This document shows, piece after piece, positions 9,057 to 17,551 of a DNA stretch of 64,000 nt. Origin of the DNA: Rhodococcus sp. 105337 (lineage in GTDB: Bacteria; Actinomycetota; Actinomycetes; Mycobacteriales; Mycobacteriaceae); contig NZ_JABAGQ010000001.1 in assembly GCF_012844225.1 (NCBI RefSeq), forward strand, positions 711,236 through 775,235, in the 5' to 3' direction. The position numbers were made by a program, and so were the translations under genes. Position 1 is the stretch's first letter. Every line of letters starts with the position of its first letter. The notes beneath the pieces are model-generated. The model was not told where the DNA came from. It did no database searches and was given only the letters and a program-made list of their open reading frames with translations.

Positions 9057-10352
9057 TCACTGTTCGATGAAGCCGCGGACGTACGCATCCATGGTTCCGG
9101 CGCACGTGATCTTGTCGTCGTTGCCCAGGTCCGAATATCGCGCGATATCAGGAAGAATCGTCTCGCCGGCGTGCCCGCACGGGCACACCCCCTGTTCGAC
9201 GACGATGCGGTCGCCGGAGATCGTTCCGCCCCAACGTCCGTCGACGGTCAGGTCGAAGAAAGCTGCACGGCCTTCGACTCTTCCGTCCACGACGTCCGCG
9301 AGTTTTTCGCCGTCCTTGTCGAGTACGAACAGCACGAGTCCGTCGGGAACGTGGTAGCGCCCACCGAGGCACCGTGGCATGCGGAGGTTGAGTTCCTGCA
9401 TGGAGTAGTAGTGGAAGAACCGCTCGGGCGCGATATTGAGCATTCCGAAGATCTGCTCCTGGTAATCCGCGGGCAGGGTGCTGCCCTTGAGTCCGCCGCC
9501 GACCGTCAGTGCGTTGGCGCCCGAAATGCTGCCTTCGCGGGCACCCTTCTCCCGGAGGATTTCCACCAGGCGGAACAGCTGTGTGAACTGGGCGTTGAAG
9601 AAGATCTCCTCGGTGGGCCGCGCAAGGATGTGGTCCGCCCAGTGGTGCAGGCGCCGTTCCTGTTCTGCCGCACGCCCGTGCGCCTCCGCCTCGAACGCAG
9701 CGATGTCGTCCGGGGTGGCGGTGCCGTCGGCCATGGCTCGTCGCATGGCTTGCAGCCGGGCCATATAGCGGTGGTGACCGACCGGCGGAGTGCCTTCGAA
9801 CAACGGGATGCCGTCGGGACGGCGGTAGTTGTCGATGATCAGGTCGCGCATGGCGACGTGTGCGCTCTGCCCGGTATCGGGTCCGACGGGGATGACATGC
9901 CAGCGGCGTTCCGGCGGCATTCCGAGTTCGGTGAGCCCGTCGATCATGTTCTGCATGTTGGCTTCACGGTCGCGAACCGACTTGTTGAGGAAGGAACCTT
10001 TGCCGCTCGTCCCGCTCGAGCTGGACACGAGGTGGCCGGCCGCCTCGAGTGCCTCGATCCACTCGTCGACGTCGGAAACGCCCGTGACGTCGACCTCCGT
10101 CACGCGGTGCGTCGACAGCGAGTCGATCCAGCGATTCATGCTCGACCAGCGGCCCTTGGCGATGAGCGATTCCGGGTAGCTCTTGTAGGTCGTGTGCGGG
10201 AACAGCAACGGAACCATGTCCTCGCGGGACGTGATGGCGGTGATGCCTTCTGCCTCGGCGCGCTGATGCAGCACAGGGACCTGATGGCGTCGCTCCTGAA
10301 ACTTCGCGTCGATCGCTTCGATCACGTCGTTCTTGTCTTGCGTAAGTGACAT
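9057..10352 (-). CDS. LuxE-like acyl-protein synthetase
   Basis: 431 residues of the LuxE / phenylacetate-CoA-ligase-like adenylating family. LuxE activates a fatty acid with ATP and passes it to LuxC. Seen: a SSSSGTSGKGS phosphate-binding loop near residue 110, the YYSMQELN region and a C-terminal CPCGH motif common in LuxE and PaaK relatives. A strong ribosome site (GGAGGGG) fixes the ATG at 10352. First gene of a leftward operon running to 3628 and divergent from a TetR gene at 10442, with an inverted repeat between them. Pairing with LuxC supports a two-component carboxylic acid reductase. Confidence 0.85.
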   Translation of the reverse strand: MSLTQDKNDVIEAIDAKFQERRHQVPVLHQRAEAEGITAITSREDMVPLLFPHTTYKSYPESLIAKGRWSSMNRWIDSLSTHRVTEVDVTGVSDVDEWIEALEAAGHLVSSSSGTSGKGSFLNKSVRDREANMQNMIDGLTELGMPPERRWHVIPVGPDTGQSAHVAMRDLIIDNYRRPDGIPLFEGTPPVGHHRYMARLQAMRRAMADGTATPDDIAAFEAEAHGRAAEQERRLHHWADHILARPTEEIFFNAQFTQLFRLVEILREKGAREGSISGANALTVGGGLKGSTLPADYQEQIFGMLNIAPERFFHYYSMQELNLRMPRCLGGRYHVPDGLVLFVLDKDGEKLADVVDGRVEGRAAFFDLTVDGRWGGTISGDRIVVEQGVCPCGHAGETILPDIARYSDLGNDDKITCAGTMDAYVRGFIEQ

Positions 10353-10364
10353 TTCCCCTCCGGC

Positions 10365-10389
10365 GGTATGCGATTTCGGTAACCATACC
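10365..10389. promoter_or_regulatory. Inverted repeat between LuxE-like and TetR genes
   Basis: Six-bp arms GGTATG and CATACC separated by 13 bp in the 89-bp divergent intergenic region. The position fits an operator for the TetR protein encoded at 10442. The arms are short, so this is tentative. It does not match the GAGAAT-type operator found elsewhere. Confidence 0.35.
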
Positions 10390-10441
10390 CACGGGTCAAG
10401 TTTTCTGTCTATGCCCGGATCGCTTTGGCACACTGGCGGAT

Positions 10442-11101
10442 ATGACGAGTTCCACGGCCCCCGGCGAAGGCACGAAGCGAAACAAGGGCGGACGCCCCAC
10501 AGCCGAACAGGCCTCGGATCTCGATCGCCGTATCCGGGAAAGCGCCCTCGAGCTGTTTCTGGAACACGGCTACGAAGGCACGTCCATGAACGGCATCGCG
10601 GCCGCAGCCGGCACGACGAAACCCTCGCTGTATGCGCGTTTCCCCACCAAGGAGGCGGTGTTCCGATCGGTCATGGGATGGGCGGTGAAGCGCACCGACT
10701 GGCCCTTCCCCGAACCGCCGGCGCCCCCACTCGACGACCTCGAGGCCGCGCTGACCGAGATCGCCACGACCGCGCTCCGGCGGGCGCTCGATCCGTCGAT
10801 GGTTCGTCTCGAACAGGTCGCGATCGCGCACGCTTCCAGCTATCCCGAGATCGCACGCCGGACGTACGGACGCGGGGCATGGCCCCGGACGAAACTCGTC
10901 GCCGACCTGCTCCGGCACCATGCCGGGAAAGGCGCTGTCGACGCCGACGATCCGGAGATGCTCGCCGAGTTGTTTCTCGGTATGGCAACGAGCGCACCCG
11001 CCCGTCTCGCGTCGTTCGGCATCATCCGCACGCCGGCCGATATCGAATCACACACGCGCGCAGCGGTAACACTGTTTCTCCGGGGACTGCGACCGGCGTG
11101 A
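10442..11101 (+). CDS. TetR/AcrR family transcriptional regulator
   Basis: 219 residues. The N-terminal helix-turn-helix spans about residues 20-65, with ALELFLEHGYEGTSMNGIAAAAG followed by the family YARFPTKEAVF segment. The C-terminal ligand/dimerisation domain is variable, as usual. The ATG at 10442 is chosen because the upstream extension runs through the promoter. It is divergent from the LuxE-LuxC-AKR-ALDH operon and is the likely local repressor of that operon, acting through the intergenic inverted repeat. The ligand is unknown. Confidence 0.9.
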   Translation: MTSSTAPGEGTKRNKGGRPTAEQASDLDRRIRESALELFLEHGYEGTSMNGIAAAAGTTKPSLYARFPTKEAVFRSVMGWAVKRTDWPFPEPPAPPLDDLEAALTEIATTALRRALDPSMVRLEQVAIAHASSYPEIARRTYGRGAWPRTKLVADLLRHHAGKGAVDADDPEMLAELFLGMATSAPARLASFGIIRTPADIESHTRAAVTLFLRGLRPA

Positions 11102-11134
11102 CAACCGGCCGGCGACATGCGAGACGGGCGCCCG

Positions 11135-11992
11135 TCAGAAGGCGCCTGCGGCGATCTGGTCGAGGACGGGAAGCAGCACCTCGTCACCGGCGCTCGGAAT
11201 GTCGACGACGACACGGTCGACCGGCATCTGCCGGAATCTCTCGAGCACGTCGGCGAGGTCGGGGCGGATCGCCTGCAGGACGGTCACGCGGATGTCGCCG
11301 GGGTCGCGGCCGACCCGCTCCCACTCCTCGCGGAGTTGTTTCAGATCACCCTCCAGCGTGTCGACCACGTGGTGCCCCATCGGGATCCAGCCGTCCGCCC
11401 ATGCGGCGACCCTGCGAAAGCCCACCGCGCCCGGGCGCACACCGAGCAGCAACGGAGGATGCGGGCGTTGCAGGGGTTTCGGCCCGACTCTGCTGGGAGA
11501 AAGCCGAACATGTTTCCCGTCGTACGCCGCTTCCTCGTCGGTCCACACACTCTTCATCAGAGCGATCTTCTCTTCGACCACCGGGTACTTGTCCCGAGCA
11601 TCGAACCCGTGGTCCTCGAACTCGTCGTTGTTCCAGCCGAATCCGACACCGAGAACCAGCCGGCCGCCCGACATGACGTCGAGCGTGGCCACGGCCTTGG
11701 CATACGAGATCGGGTCGTGCCCACCGGGAAGTGCCGTGCACGTTCCGACGACGAGATTCGTCGACGCCGCGACGAAGGACAAACCCACGAGCGGATCCCA
11801 CAGACCGAAGTAATGGTCGGGCACCGGCCCGCCACCCGGAAACGGTGTGTTCCGCGCTGTCGGTATGTGGGAATGTTCAGGAACGAACAGGGATTCGAAT
11901 CCTCGCTCCTCCGCAGCATGCGCGAGGCCCACGAGCGGCATCGATGTGTCGGTGCCACCGTAGTGGAGGCCGACCCCCATGGTGGGGCTCAT
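11135..11992 (-). CDS. LLM-class (luciferase-like) oxidoreductase, probably F420-dependent
   Basis: 285 residues with the TIM-barrel LLM signature: GFESLFVPEH near the start, GTCTALPGGHDP, the LGVGFGWNNDEF segment and an RPHPPLLLG strand near the C-terminus. This subclass (TIGR03619-like) in actinobacteria generally uses F420, although FMN use cannot be excluded. The ATG at 11992 overlaps the preceding SDR stop by 4 bp. Last gene of the leftward VOC-SDR-LLM operon. Likely a hydride transfer or oxygenation on a catabolic intermediate. Confidence 0.88.
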   Translation of the reverse strand: MSPTMGVGLHYGGTDTSMPLVGLAHAAEERGFESLFVPEHSHIPTARNTPFPGGGPVPDHYFGLWDPLVGLSFVAASTNLVVGTCTALPGGHDPISYAKAVATLDVMSGGRLVLGVGFGWNNDEFEDHGFDARDKYPVVEEKIALMKSVWTDEEAAYDGKHVRLSPSRVGPKPLQRPHPPLLLGVRPGAVGFRRVAAWADGWIPMGHHVVDTLEGDLKQLREEWERVGRDPGDIRVTVLQAIRPDLADVLERFRQMPVDRVVVDIPSAGDEVLLPVLDQIAAGAF

Positions 11993-12819
11993 GCGTCCGC
12001 TCGTCGTCGCGCACTCGCGGCACACACACCGCCGTCGACGAGCACGTCGGTGCCGTTGACGAATCCCGCATCGTCGGACAGCAGGAACGCGACGACAGCG
12101 GCAAGTTCGTCGGCGTCGCCGGTCCTGCCGAGCGGTGTCATCTTGACCATCGCGCCGATTCGTTCGTTGTGCTCCGCCTCCTGCCGGCCCTGTGGCGTGT
12201 CGATCATGCCGGGCGAGACCGAGCATGCCCGCGCTCCGACGGCGCCGAGCCGAACCGCTTCGTCGCGCGCGAACTGCTGCACGCCGTATTTCGCCCACGC
12301 GTACGCGACGCCGGTGTGCTCCACCGCCTCACCCACCGATTCGCGCATACGATCGAGGAAGTCCTCGGCGAGCGGGTCCGACAGCACCGCGGTGATCTCC
12401 GGAGAGGCGTGGATCTGCCCGATGGTCGGCGCCATCGAGGCGAAGTACACCGAGGCGGTACCGGCGGTCGCCAGCGGACGCAACGCTTCCGCGAGCAGAG
12501 CCGTGCCGACGAGATCGACGGAGAAGATCCGGCGCCAATCGGCCATGGTCGGCGAGATACCGGCCGCATGCGCAACCGACCGGAGGGTACCGAGTTCGGA
12601 GACACGACGAGCGAGTCGCGCGAGGCCGTCGGCGTCGGTGACGTCGAGCACGAACGGTTCGACCCGGGTCCGTTCGGTCGACAACCCCTCGGCCGCGGCG
12701 GTCACCGTCGCCTCGTCCAGATCGAGGAGCAGCAGCGTGTCGACCGTGCCGACCATCCGCGCCGCGCACGCGTATCCCATTCCCCGGCCGGCCCCGGTCG
12801 CAATCCCGACTGTTGTCAC
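11989..12819 (-). CDS. SDR family oxidoreductase
   Basis: 276 residues. It has the cofactor loop GAGRGMG near residue 9 and a YAWAK active-site motif (Tyr-x3-Lys) near residue 178, in a context like that of hydroxysteroid dehydrogenases. There is a long insertion between the usual NAG-like motif (here HAAG) and the catalytic tyrosine. The start is GTG with AGGGGG 8 nt upstream. It ends VDGG plus a short arginine-rich tail. It overlaps the LLM gene by 4 bp and follows the VOC gene by 40 bp. Confidence 0.88.
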   Translation of the reverse strand: MTTVGIATGAGRGMGYACAARMVGTVDTLLLLDLDEATVTAAAEGLSTERTRVEPFVLDVTDADGLARLARRVSELGTLRSVAHAAGISPTMADWRRIFSVDLVGTALLAEALRPLATAGTASVYFASMAPTIGQIHASPEITAVLSDPLAEDFLDRMRESVGEAVEHTGVAYAWAKYGVQQFARDEAVRLGAVGARACSVSPGMIDTPQGRQEAEHNERIGAMVKMTPLGRTGDADELAAVVAFLLSDDAGFVNGTDVLVDGGVCAASARRRADA

Positions 12820-12859
12820 AGTTTTCGCCCCCTGGTAAGTGCGGTGTCGTGTCCGGCGT

Positions 12860-13303
12860 TCAGTGTTGCGGTGCCCAGCATCCCGACAACCCGGGTTCGG
12901 CTGCGCGGGTGACGAGTTCGACGAGCAGCCCCGTCCGGCTGCGCGCGAACGCGAAGAACAGTCCACCTCCGGGCGCGTCCCGCGTGGCCTCCACGGAGTA
13001 ACCCTGCCGTTCGAGTTCGGCACAGTCCGCATCGACGTCGTCGGACCAGTACCCGAGGTGGTGCACCCCGGAGGTCGCCTGCCACATGGTTCCGGGGACG
13101 CTCGCAACGACTTCGATCCGTGGCGTCGTGACGGAATAGGAGCATTCGAGCGTCACCACGGCGTCGCCGGTCGGGAGTTTCACAGGTACAAGACCGCCCA
13201 CTTGCGGCCCCCAGCTGTAACCGAGCAGGTCCGACAGCTCGTCACGTGCCGCCCCCGGGTCGTCCGCGACGATCCCGAAATGGAACAGATCCTCTGCCTT
13301 CAC
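12860..13303 (-). CDS. VOC (glyoxalase/dioxygenase superfamily) protein
   Basis: 147 residues with two beta-alpha-beta-beta-beta modules. A metal-ligand-like His lies in DLFHFG near the N-terminus, and HHLGYWSDD in the second half fits methylmalonyl-CoA epimerase-like or glyoxalase-like metal sites. The GTG at 13303 follows GGAGG. It heads a three-gene leftward operon and is divergent from the acyl-CoA dehydrogenase at 13405 across operator pair B. An isomerase or epimerase on an acyl-CoA is possible but not proven. Confidence 0.82.
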   Translation of the reverse strand: MKAEDLFHFGIVADDPGAARDELSDLLGYSWGPQVGGLVPVKLPTGDAVVTLECSYSVTTPRIEVVASVPGTMWQATSGVHHLGYWSDDVDADCAELERQGYSVEATRDAPGGGLFFAFARSRTGLLVELVTRAAEPGLSGCWAPQH

Positions 13304-13348
13304 TGCCGCCTCCGAACGTAGGGGTTTCGCAACCACCCGAACCCGTGT

Positions 13349-13384
13349 AAGAATCGTATTCTGAGTTGCGAGAAAGATATTCTC
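13349..13384. promoter_or_regulatory. Tandem operator pair B
   Basis: Copies at 13349-13363 (AAGAATCGTATTCTG, inner 13 bases a perfect palindrome) and 13370-13384 (GAGAAAGATATTCTC) with centres 21 bp apart. They lie just upstream of the ribosome site of the gene at 13405 and between it and the divergent VOC operon. Confidence 0.75.
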
Positions 13385-13404
13385 ACAGTTGGAGAGGAGG
13401 CACA

Positions 13405-14706
13405 ATGGCGTGGGACTTCGAAACCGATCCCGAGTACCAGGAAAAGCTGGACTGGGCTGACGCGTTTGTGCGAAACGAGGTAGAGCCGCTCGACCTGGTG
13501 TGGGAGCACCAGCAGTTCGTGCCGCTCGACGGACTCCGCCGCAAGGCCATCGATCCCCTCAAGGAGCAGGTCCGGCAGCAGGGACTGTGGGCGACGCATC
13601 TCGGCCCCGAACTCGGTGGCCAGGGCTACGGCCAGCTCAAACTCGCGCTGCTCAACGAGATCCTCGGGCGGTCGTCGTGGGCACCGATCGTGTTCGGCTG
13701 CCAGGCTCCGGACACCGGTAACGCCGAGATCATCGCGCACTACGGAACCCCCGAGCAGAAGGCGCGCTACCTGCAGCCGCTGCTCGACGGGGAGATCTTC
13801 TCCTCGTACTCGATGACCGAGCCCCAGGGCGGCGCCGACCCCGCGCAGTTCCGGACCCGCGCCGTCAGGGACGGCGACGACTGGGTCATCAACGGGTGGA
13901 AGTACTTCTCCTCCAACGCGCGGACTGCGGCGTTCCTCATCGTGATGGTCGTGACGGACCCCGACGTCCCGGTGCACAAGGGAACATCCATGTTCCTCGT
14001 CCCCACCGACACACCCGGGGTCGAGATCGTTCGCAACGTCGGACTGTACGGCGAACCGATGAACGACGGCACCCACGCACTCATCCATTACAACGATGTG
14101 CGCGTGCCCCACGAGGCGCTCCTGGGCGCGGAGGGTCAGGCCTTCGCGGCGGCCCAGACACGCCTCGGCGGTGGCAGGATCCATCACGCGATGCGGACGA
14201 TCGGCCTCGCACAGAAGGCCGTCGACATGATGTGCGAGCGCGTCCTGAGCCGGGAGACCGCCGGTAGCCGCCTTGCGGACAAGCAGACCGTGCAGGGCTA
14301 CATCGCCGACTCGTACGCGCAGCTCGCCCAGTTCCGGCTGTTCGTGTTGAACACGGCATGGAAGATCGACAAGTACAACGACTACAAGAAGGTCCGCAAG
14401 GACATCGCCACCGCGAAGATCGTGATGCCGACCGTGCTGCACGACATCGCCTGGCGCGCAATGCAGGTGCACGGTGCTCTCGGTGTCACCAACGAGATGC
14501 CGTTCTTCAGGATGATCCACGGCGCCGCCGTGATGGGACTCGCCGACGGACCGACCGAGGTGCACAAGACCACGGTCGCCAAGCAGGTCCTCCGCGATTA
14601 CGAGCCCACCGACGACATGTGGCCGTCGGAGTGGATTCCGAAGAAGCAGGAAGCAGCCCGGGCGAAACTCGCCGACTACCTCGAACTCGAAGTGGGAAAC
14701 CAGTGA
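13405..14706 (+). CDS. Acyl-CoA dehydrogenase (ACAD10/11- or LvaC-like)
   Basis: 433 residues, a full-length FAD acyl-CoA dehydrogenase with YSMTEPQGGADP (FAD/substrate loop near residue 140), WVINGWKYFSSNA and a C-terminal QVHGALGVTNE segment. The size and N-terminus are those of the ACAD10/11 group rather than short mitochondrial-type ACADs. A very strong ribosome site (GGAGAGGAGG) precedes the ATG. The stop overlaps a kinase gene (GTGA). The ACAD plus kinase pairing is that of LvaC/LvaA of levulinate catabolism, which isomerise a 4-hydroxyacyl-CoA through a phosphorylated intermediate; the same role here is inference. Confidence 0.92.
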   Translation: MAWDFETDPEYQEKLDWADAFVRNEVEPLDLVWEHQQFVPLDGLRRKAIDPLKEQVRQQGLWATHLGPELGGQGYGQLKLALLNEILGRSSWAPIVFGCQAPDTGNAEIIAHYGTPEQKARYLQPLLDGEIFSSYSMTEPQGGADPAQFRTRAVRDGDDWVINGWKYFSSNARTAAFLIVMVVTDPDVPVHKGTSMFLVPTDTPGVEIVRNVGLYGEPMNDGTHALIHYNDVRVPHEALLGAEGQAFAAAQTRLGGGRIHHAMRTIGLAQKAVDMMCERVLSRETAGSRLADKQTVQGYIADSYAQLAQFRLFVLNTAWKIDKYNDYKKVRKDIATAKIVMPTVLHDIAWRAMQVHGALGVTNEMPFFRMIHGAAVMGLADGPTEVHKTTVAKQVLRDYEPTDDMWPSEWIPKKQEAARAKLADYLELEVGNQ

Positions 14707-15725
14707 TCGATACCTCGCGACTCGCCGAATGGATGGACGAGCAGGGCCTGCCCGGCAAGGGTGCGCCGCTCGAAGCCGAGTACCTGTCCGGCGGTACCCA
14801 GAACGAAATCTACAAGCTCACCCGTGACGACTTCACCAGCGTCATTCGTATCCCGCCGGCTGCGGCACCCGCCGACCGCGACAAGGGAATCATGCGCGAA
14901 TGGCGCATCATCCAGGGCCTCGACGGCACCGACGTCCCGCACACCGAAGCTGTCGCGGCCTGCGAGGACAAGTCCGTCCTGGGCCGGTCGTTCTACCTCA
15001 TGGGATACGTCGACGGATGGTCGCCGATGGATCACCGGGAGGCGTGGCCGGCACCTTTCGACACCGACCTCGACGCGCGCGCGGGCCTGGCCTATCAGCT
15101 CGCCGAAGGCATCGCGCTGCTCTCGAAGGTCGACTGGAAGGCTCAGGGTCTGCAGGACCTCGGCCGCCCCGAGGGTTTCCACGACCGTCAGGTCGACCGC
15201 TGGACCGCGTTCTTCGAACGGATCAAGGGACGTGAGATCGAAGGTCTCGACGTCGCTACCAAGTGGCTGCAGAACCATCGCCCGCTCGACTACATCCCGG
15301 GCCTGATGCACGGCGACTACCAGTTCGCGAACGTGATGTTCCAGCACGGGGCGCCCGCGAAACTCGCCGCCCTCGTGGACTGGGAGATGGGCACGGTCGG
15401 CGATCCCAAGCTCGACCTCGCCTGGATGGTCATGAACTGGCCCGAGGACATGAACTCGCCGAGCGCCGCCGAGGCTACCTACGTCGACCTCCGGGGAATG
15501 CCGAACCGGTCCGACCTGGTCCAGCACTACTCGGAGATCTCCGGCCGCCAGGTCGACGACCTCGACTACTACCTCGTGCTGGCCAAGTGGAAGCTCGCGA
15601 TCGTCCTGGAGCAGGGTTTCCAGCGTGCAGGTGACGACGTGAAACTGCAGTCGTACGGGCCGGTGATCGTCGACCTGATGAAGTCGGCCGCCGACCTCGC
15701 CGAATCCACGGAGTACAAGGGATGA
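14703..15725 (+). CDS. Aminoglycoside-phosphotransferase-like kinase (acyl-CoA hydroxyl kinase candidate)
   Basis: 340 residues of the APH/ChoK kinase fold. It has an N-terminal SGGTQNEIYKL nucleotide loop near residue 30, the catalytic HGDYQFANVMF loop (Asp base) near residue 203 and the metal-binding DWEMGTVGDPKLDLAW segment near residue 230. All kinase residues appear intact. The GTG start overlaps the acyl-CoA dehydrogenase stop by 4 bp, and the gene's own stop overlaps the next ATG by 4 bp. In human ACAD10/11 and bacterial LvaA this domain phosphorylates 4-hydroxyacyl-CoA. Context makes that more likely than antibiotic resistance. Confidence 0.9.
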   Translation: MIDTSRLAEWMDEQGLPGKGAPLEAEYLSGGTQNEIYKLTRDDFTSVIRIPPAAAPADRDKGIMREWRIIQGLDGTDVPHTEAVAACEDKSVLGRSFYLMGYVDGWSPMDHREAWPAPFDTDLDARAGLAYQLAEGIALLSKVDWKAQGLQDLGRPEGFHDRQVDRWTAFFERIKGREIEGLDVATKWLQNHRPLDYIPGLMHGDYQFANVMFQHGAPAKLAALVDWEMGTVGDPKLDLAWMVMNWPEDMNSPSAAEATYVDLRGMPNRSDLVQHYSEISGRQVDDLDYYLVLAKWKLAIVLEQGFQRAGDDVKLQSYGPVIVDLMKSAADLAESTEYKG

Positions 15726-16507
15726 CCGCAGCAGCAGTCGAGGGGCTGATTCGTGAGCAGCACGGCCCCATCCTCGTGCTGCGCATCGACCGCCCCGATG
15801 CCCGCAATGCACTGACCGGCGCGGTGATTCGCGGCCTCGGTGCCGCGGTCGCGGACGCCGAGCGCGATCCGGAGATCCGTGCCGTCGTGCTCACCGCTAC
15901 CGGGGACCGCGCGTTCTGCGCCGGGATGGATCTGCGGGCGTTCGCGAGCGGCGAGGACATCGGTCTCGGGTCCGATGAGGCTGCTGCCGCCTATGCGCGG
16001 CTCTGCCAGGGAAAGCTCGGGATACCGGTGATCGGTGCCGCCAACGGCAGCGCGGTGGGCGGAGGGCTCGAACTTCTCCTCGGGGCCGACATCATCGTCG
16101 CCTCGTCTGCGGCGAAGTTCGGTCTGCCCGAGGTCAAGAGGGGTCTCTTCCCGGCCGGCGGAGGAACTTCCATCGGGACGCGTATTCCGATCGGCGCCGC
16201 ACTCGAGATCGCCCTGACCGGCGATCCGATCACCGCGCAACGCGGGTACGAACTCGGGTTGATCAACGCCGTGGTCGAACCCGACGAGGTGCTGAACACC
16301 GCTCTGGACTACGCGCGCCGCATCGCTGCGAACGCACCTCTCGGACTCGCCGCGGTCAAGGAACTCGTACGGTCCTCGCTGACCGATCCCGAGTATGCGT
16401 CGGAACGGCTCGGATACTGGCAGTCCCTGGTGTTCGCCAGCGACGATGCCAAGGAGGGCGCTGCGGCGTTCATGGAGAAGCGAGCGCCGGCCTGGCAGGG
16501 GCGATGA
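15722..16507 (+). CDS. Enoyl-CoA hydratase/isomerase family protein
   Basis: 261 residues of the crotonase fold. It has the first oxyanion-hole segment DRAFCAGMDLRAF near residue 65, the second GGGLELLLGAD near residue 112 and a catalytic-position glutamate in FGLPEVKRG near residue 136. Family members hydrate, isomerise or cleave enoyl-CoAs. Coupled by 4-bp overlaps to the kinase before it and the quinone-oxidoreductase-like gene after it, so all four genes form one operon from operator pair B. Confidence 0.93.
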   Translation: MTAAAVEGLIREQHGPILVLRIDRPDARNALTGAVIRGLGAAVADAERDPEIRAVVLTATGDRAFCAGMDLRAFASGEDIGLGSDEAAAAYARLCQGKLGIPVIGAANGSAVGGGLELLLGADIIVASSAAKFGLPEVKRGLFPAGGGTSIGTRIPIGAALEIALTGDPITAQRGYELGLINAVVEPDEVLNTALDYARRIAANAPLGLAAVKELVRSSLTDPEYASERLGYWQSLVFASDDAKEGAAAFMEKRAPAWQGR

Positions 16508-17481
16508 GCACCGTGCGTGCGGCGGTCTGTGCGGAGTACGGGCCACCGGAGATCGTCGAGATCCGGGATCTCCCGTCGCAACCACTCGCGCCCGGGCAGG
16601 TCCGGGTGCGGGTGGGTGCGGCGGCGGTGAATTTTCCCGACGTGTTACTGGTCGCGAACAAGTACCAGATCAGCGTGCCGCCCCCGTTCGTTCCGGGTAG
16701 CGAGTACGCCGGCGTGGTCACCGAGATCGCGGGCGACACCGGGGAGTTCATCGTCGGAGACCGGGTCACGGGCACCAGCCTGGTCGGAGCCTTCACCGAA
16801 GAAGTGGTGGCGCCGGCGGCATCGCTGAAGGCGATTCCCGACGGGATCGACGACCGCACGGCTGCGTCCTTCGGCGTAGCCCATCGCACCGCGTACCACA
16901 CGCTCCGGTCGGTTGCCCGGCTCCAGCCGGGCGAGCGACTGGTCGTGCTCGGCGCCGGAGGCGGTGTCGGTCTCGCCGCGGTCCAGCTGGGTGTCGCGCT
17001 GGGCGCGTCCGTGACTGCTGTCGCGTCGTCGCCCGACAAGCTCGCGGTCGCCGAGAAGTACGGGGCCGAGCACCTGATCGATCACCGGGCGGGCGATCTG
17101 CGTGGAGCCCTGAAACAGATGCTGCCGGAAGGGGCCGATGTCGTAGTCGATCCGGTCGGCGGCGACCTCTCGGTACCGGCACTCCGGTCCCTCAGGCGCG
17201 GCGGCCGATTCGTCACGGTGGGCTATGCGTCGGGCACGATACCGGAGATTCCGCTGAATCTCGTTCTGGTGAAGGGCCTTCGAATCATGGGATTCCAGTT
17301 CCAGGACCTCGATCCCGATGAGTACCGGCGTAACGAAGCAGAACTGGTCGACCTGCTGATGTCCGGCCGGGCGGTACCTCACATCGGAGCGCACTACCCG
17401 CTCGAGGACGCTTCCCGCGCCCTGCGTCACGTGGCGGACGGTCGAGCAATCGGAAAGGTCGTGGTGGACATCGCGCGGTGA
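16504..17481 (+). CDS. NADPH:quinone oxidoreductase-like zinc-independent MDR protein
   Basis: 325 residues of the medium-chain dehydrogenase/reductase family, quinone oxidoreductase branch. It has a GroES-like N-terminal half, a NADPH Rossmann motif GAGGGVGLAA near residue 157 and no zinc-cysteine cluster. Members reduce quinones or the double bond of enones or enoyl-CoAs. Last gene of the operon; a 19-bp hairpin follows. A role in reducing an unsaturated intermediate left by the ACAD/hydratase pair is inference. Confidence 0.9.
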   Translation: MSTVRAAVCAEYGPPEIVEIRDLPSQPLAPGQVRVRVGAAAVNFPDVLLVANKYQISVPPPFVPGSEYAGVVTEIAGDTGEFIVGDRVTGTSLVGAFTEEVVAPAASLKAIPDGIDDRTAASFGVAHRTAYHTLRSVARLQPGERLVVLGAGGGVGLAAVQLGVALGASVTAVASSPDKLAVAEKYGAEHLIDHRAGDLRGALKQMLPEGADVVVDPVGGDLSVPALRSLRRGGRFVTVGYASGTIPEIPLNLVLVKGLRIMGFQFQDLDPDEYRRNEAELVDLLMSGRAVPHIGAHYPLEDASRALRHVADGRAIGKVVVDIAR

Positions 17482-17505
17482 CCTGCGCGAAAACGTCCCC
17501 ATACG

Positions 17506-17546
17506 ACGGCACGGCCCGAATCCCCCTGGGATTCGGGCCGTGCCGT
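17506..17546. terminator. Strong bidirectional terminator hairpin
   Basis: Perfect 19-bp stem with a 3-nt loop (arms 17506-17524 and 17528-17546) between convergent genes. No T-run follows on either side, common in actinobacteria. Confidence 0.8.
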
Positions 17547-17551
17547 GTTCG

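Noticed and set aside
7640..10352. LuxC/LuxE as part of a bioluminescence operon
   Set aside because: LuxA, LuxB and LuxD are absent. The LLM proteins at 11135 and 58920 are of F420-type subclasses and sit in other operons.
11122..11135. Palindrome GACGGGCGCCCGTC as a terminator
   Set aside because: It has no loop and so cannot fold into a hairpin of useful length; it may be chance in GC-rich sequence.
14703..15725. APH-like kinase as an antibiotic-resistance gene
   Set aside because: It is translationally coupled to an acyl-CoA dehydrogenase and a crotonase, the arrangement of catabolic hydroxyacyl-CoA kinases.
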